From NCBI RefSeq assembly GCF_010671565.1, contig NZ_JAABOQ010000002.1, forward strand, positions 310,001 through 374,000: 64,000 nt of DNA, in the 5' to 3' direction. Numbering within the stretch: position 1 is the stretch's first letter; each line of letters begins with the position of its first letter. The DNA is from Spongiivirga citrea. GTDB taxonomy: Bacteria; Bacteroidota; Bacteroidia; Flavobacteriales; Flavobacteriaceae. Of this stretch, positions 62,581 to 64,000 are shown piece after piece. The notes under the pieces are model-generated. The model was not told the origin of the DNA. It was given only the letters and a program-made list of their open reading frames with translations, and did not search any database. The translations under genes and the position numbers were made by a program.

Positions 62581-62832
62581 TTATTTTTTTGTATTGTTCT
62601 TTTTTGGCATCGGACCGCGAAGATGTATAATAAGTCCGTTCAAAAAATTACGCAATATCTGATCCCCTACTTCCATATATTTCGGATGATCTTCTTTTCT
62701 AAAAAATGCATTGATCTCGCTTTTAGAAATATTAAAATCCACGAGTTTTAATATGGCTACAATATCATCATCTCGTAATTTATGTGCTACTCGTAATTTT
62801 TTAAAAACGTCGTTATTTGTTAGTCCAGGCAT
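62581..62832 (-). CDS. DUF1456 protein (YehS-like, half length)
   Basis: The product is about 83 aa from ATG 62832 (preferred over an in-frame TTG at 62841). It matches DUF1456: LTNNDVFKKLRVAHKLRDDD, KLVDFNISKSEINAFFRKED, ILRNFLNGLIIHLRGP. E. coli YehS carries two such units; this has one. Function unknown, probably nucleic-acid-related in view of its small helical fold. Immediately upstream of the cold-shock gene. Confidence 0.85.
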   Translation of the reverse strand: MPGLTNNDVFKKLRVAHKLRDDDIVAILKLVDFNISKSEINAFFRKEDHPKYMEVGDQILRNFLNGLIIHLRGPMPKKNNTKK

Positions 62833-62891
62833 AGACTGCAAAAGTAATTATTATAAAGCGTTTTAAATCATTTGCTTTCTAAATTATCAAT

Positions 62892-64000
62892 CTAAAAATC
62901 GAGTCTATAATTCATTTTAAATGCGACACCCCAGTTGGTTCGATTAATCTGCTGATTGAAATTATCAGTTACCACTAGATATACGTAAGATAGTGGTCTG
63001 TATTCCCATTGTAAACGACTATTAATATTGAAATTATCAATTTGGGTATTGTACTGTACATAAGTAGTCCAGTTTAAACGATTATTGAAAAACACTTCTC
63101 CTGTAAAACGCGCCAAATGAAAAGTATCTTTGCCTAGTTCATTTAAATCAAGATAATTTATCTCGTAGGCCGCTTGCAGATTGGCAAAAGGAAGTAATCT
63201 GTATTGAAAGCTTGCCGAGGCAGTTGTATTTGTGCCATTATAAAATTGACCATATTGTACAAAAGTGCGGTACACCAACTTGTTATTTGTAGCCGAATTA
63301 AAGCCTATTCTCGCTCTTAAAAATGAGTATTCGTCAGGAACTAGCACATTCCCATTTCTTAATGGATCGAATCCGTATTTTAAGTTTACATAGTCATGGT
63401 ACAAACTAATGTACATGGCGGACAGGTTTTTGAAAAACAATGCTTGATTAAGAAAAGAAGAGGTTTGTTGCAGCTTTCCCTGCTCATCCCAATACACAAA
63501 GGTTCTCCCTAAAAAATATCGATATGAATTGAGTTTTTTTGATTTTTGGAAAAATTTGGTGAGACTTATTCTTGCTGTCGCTTGTGTATACCCCTCCCTT
63601 ACAACGGTTTGATTTATTGCATCAAAATTGAAAAGCCTTGGCGTAAAACCAACATCTGTTAGATAGTTTCTACCTATTGTTCTTAATGAGGCATTCCAAA
63701 ACATTCCCCTCTTATTATACCAAATACCAGCATGGTAAAAATTAGAATCTCCTTTTTCTCCATTCGAATAGCTCTTTGCGATATTAGCCAAACCGATCCA
63801 TCTATTGTTTGTTGATTTATAGTTAAGATTCGCCCCTGCCACCCTATTGTAATTCCCGACAAAATTAAAATTGTCGGTTTGTTGTCGATTAATTAGAAAA
63901 CCAGTTGCTGTAAAATTGTTGGATAATTGTTGTTCTCCGACCAACACTGCGTAATTCTGGGAATCCTCATCTTCGTCCTTCTCCGTTTGAACATTGAGAA
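62892..64000 (-). CDS. DUF5916 outer-membrane barrel protein, 5' part outside window
   Basis: The frame is open to the right edge and continues upstream as QTEKDEDEDSQNYAVLVGEQ, so the gene starts beyond the window. The visible C-terminal about 370 residues are the beta-barrel region of DUF5916 proteins: GMFWNASLRTIGRNYLTDVG, FTPRLFNFDAINQTVVREGY, LVYRTFVQYGQFYNGTNTTA, ending in WGVAFKMNYRLDF. Full-length members have an N-terminal CBM9-like domain. Role in sugar or polymer handling is inferred only. Confidence 0.9.
   Translation of the reverse strand, partial: LNVQTEKDEDEDSQNYAVLVGEQQLSNNFTATGFLINRQQTDNFNFVGNYNRVAGANLNYKSTNNRWIGLANIAKSYSNGEKGDSNFYHAGIWYNKRGMFWNASLRTIGRNYLTDVGFTPRLFNFDAINQTVVREGYTQATARISLTKFFQKSKKLNSYRYFLGRTFVYWDEQGKLQQTSSFLNQALFFKNLSAMYISLYHDYVNLKYGFDPLRNGNVLVPDEYSFLRARIGFNSATNNKLVYRTFVQYGQFYNGTNTTASASFQYRLLPFANLQAAYEINYLDLNELGKDTFHLARFTGEVFFNNRLNWTTYVQYNTQIDNFNINSRLQWEYRPLSYVYLVVTDNFNQQINRTNWGVAFKMNYRLDF

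Noticed and set aside
1-64000. Insertion sequences or prophage
   Set aside because: No transposase, integrase or phage structural block is present apart from the isolated tube-protein pair.

Overview
The window reads as a low-GC, AT-rich chromosome segment from a member of the Flavobacteriaceae (Bacteroidota); I cannot name the genus. The support is the gene repertoire: LytS/LytTR two-component pair, 2TM-domain protein, membrane-anchored AraC regulators, ECF42 sigma factor with a DGPF partner, SusC-type plug protein, DUF5916 barrel, many lipoproteins and small secreted proteins. Shine-Dalgarno sites are generally absent and one TAnnTTTG promoter element is visible. I saw no rRNA, tRNA, insertion sequence or CRISPR array.

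Layout. 1-3 kb: the end of a serine-hydrolase-like lipoprotein lacking its catalytic residues, then a LytS/LytTR sensor-regulator pair. 3-8.9 kb: DinB protein, lipoprotein, a four-gene cluster led by a SigZ-like sigma factor with a Cys-rich tail, a tiny membrane ORF, and mltG. 9-21 kb: small membrane proteins (DoxX-like, DUF4199-like), an SDR protein, two more serine-hydrolase-family proteins (one lacking the nucleophile), a GNAT-YoaP fusion, a bactofilin-like membrane protein, a DJ-1/PfpI protein, an NTF2-like pseudogene with an in-frame stop, and a membrane AraC regulator.

21.4-25.3 kb is the most distinctive segment: two adjacent reverse transcriptases (512 and 752 aa, each with YVDD), followed by a structured non-coding stretch carrying an 8-bp hairpin, an ACACACA tract and a strong intrinsic terminator. 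This is the arrangement expected of a type 3 defence-associated reverse transcriptase (DRT3; Drt3a/UG3, Drt3b/UG8, plus ncRNA), in what looks like an accessory insertion. It is followed on the other strand by a three-gene unit of unknown secreted/lipoprotein products (25.6-28.2 kb).

28.5-45 kb: PAS-LuxR regulator, a 1111-aa membrane protein with a patatin domain, lipoproteins, an alpha/beta hydrolase, a small outer-membrane barrel, a DUF6544 membrane protein, a SYLF-domain gene broken by a one-base frameshift, two orphan contractile-tail tube proteins, a periplasmic Nudix-fold protein whose Nudix box is degraded, a zinc-protease-like lipoprotein, and an ECF42/DGPF pair next to a serine hydrolase.

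45-64 kb: MarR gene remnant, serine hydrolase, rlmF, the conserved YbbP-YbbA-TesA block, a stand-alone TonB plug protein, a serine hydrolase fused to repeats, a second membrane AraC regulator with no obvious start codon, DinB and MBL-fold proteins, a one-domain DEAD-box-like protein, a Rieske oxygenase, ABA4-like and other membrane proteins, a cold-shock protein with a clear terminator, DUF1456, and the 3' part of a DUF5916 barrel running off the end. Besides the RT system, the recurring theme is small stress/envelope genes and a six-member serine-hydrolase family with two inactive-looking members, plus several decayed genes.
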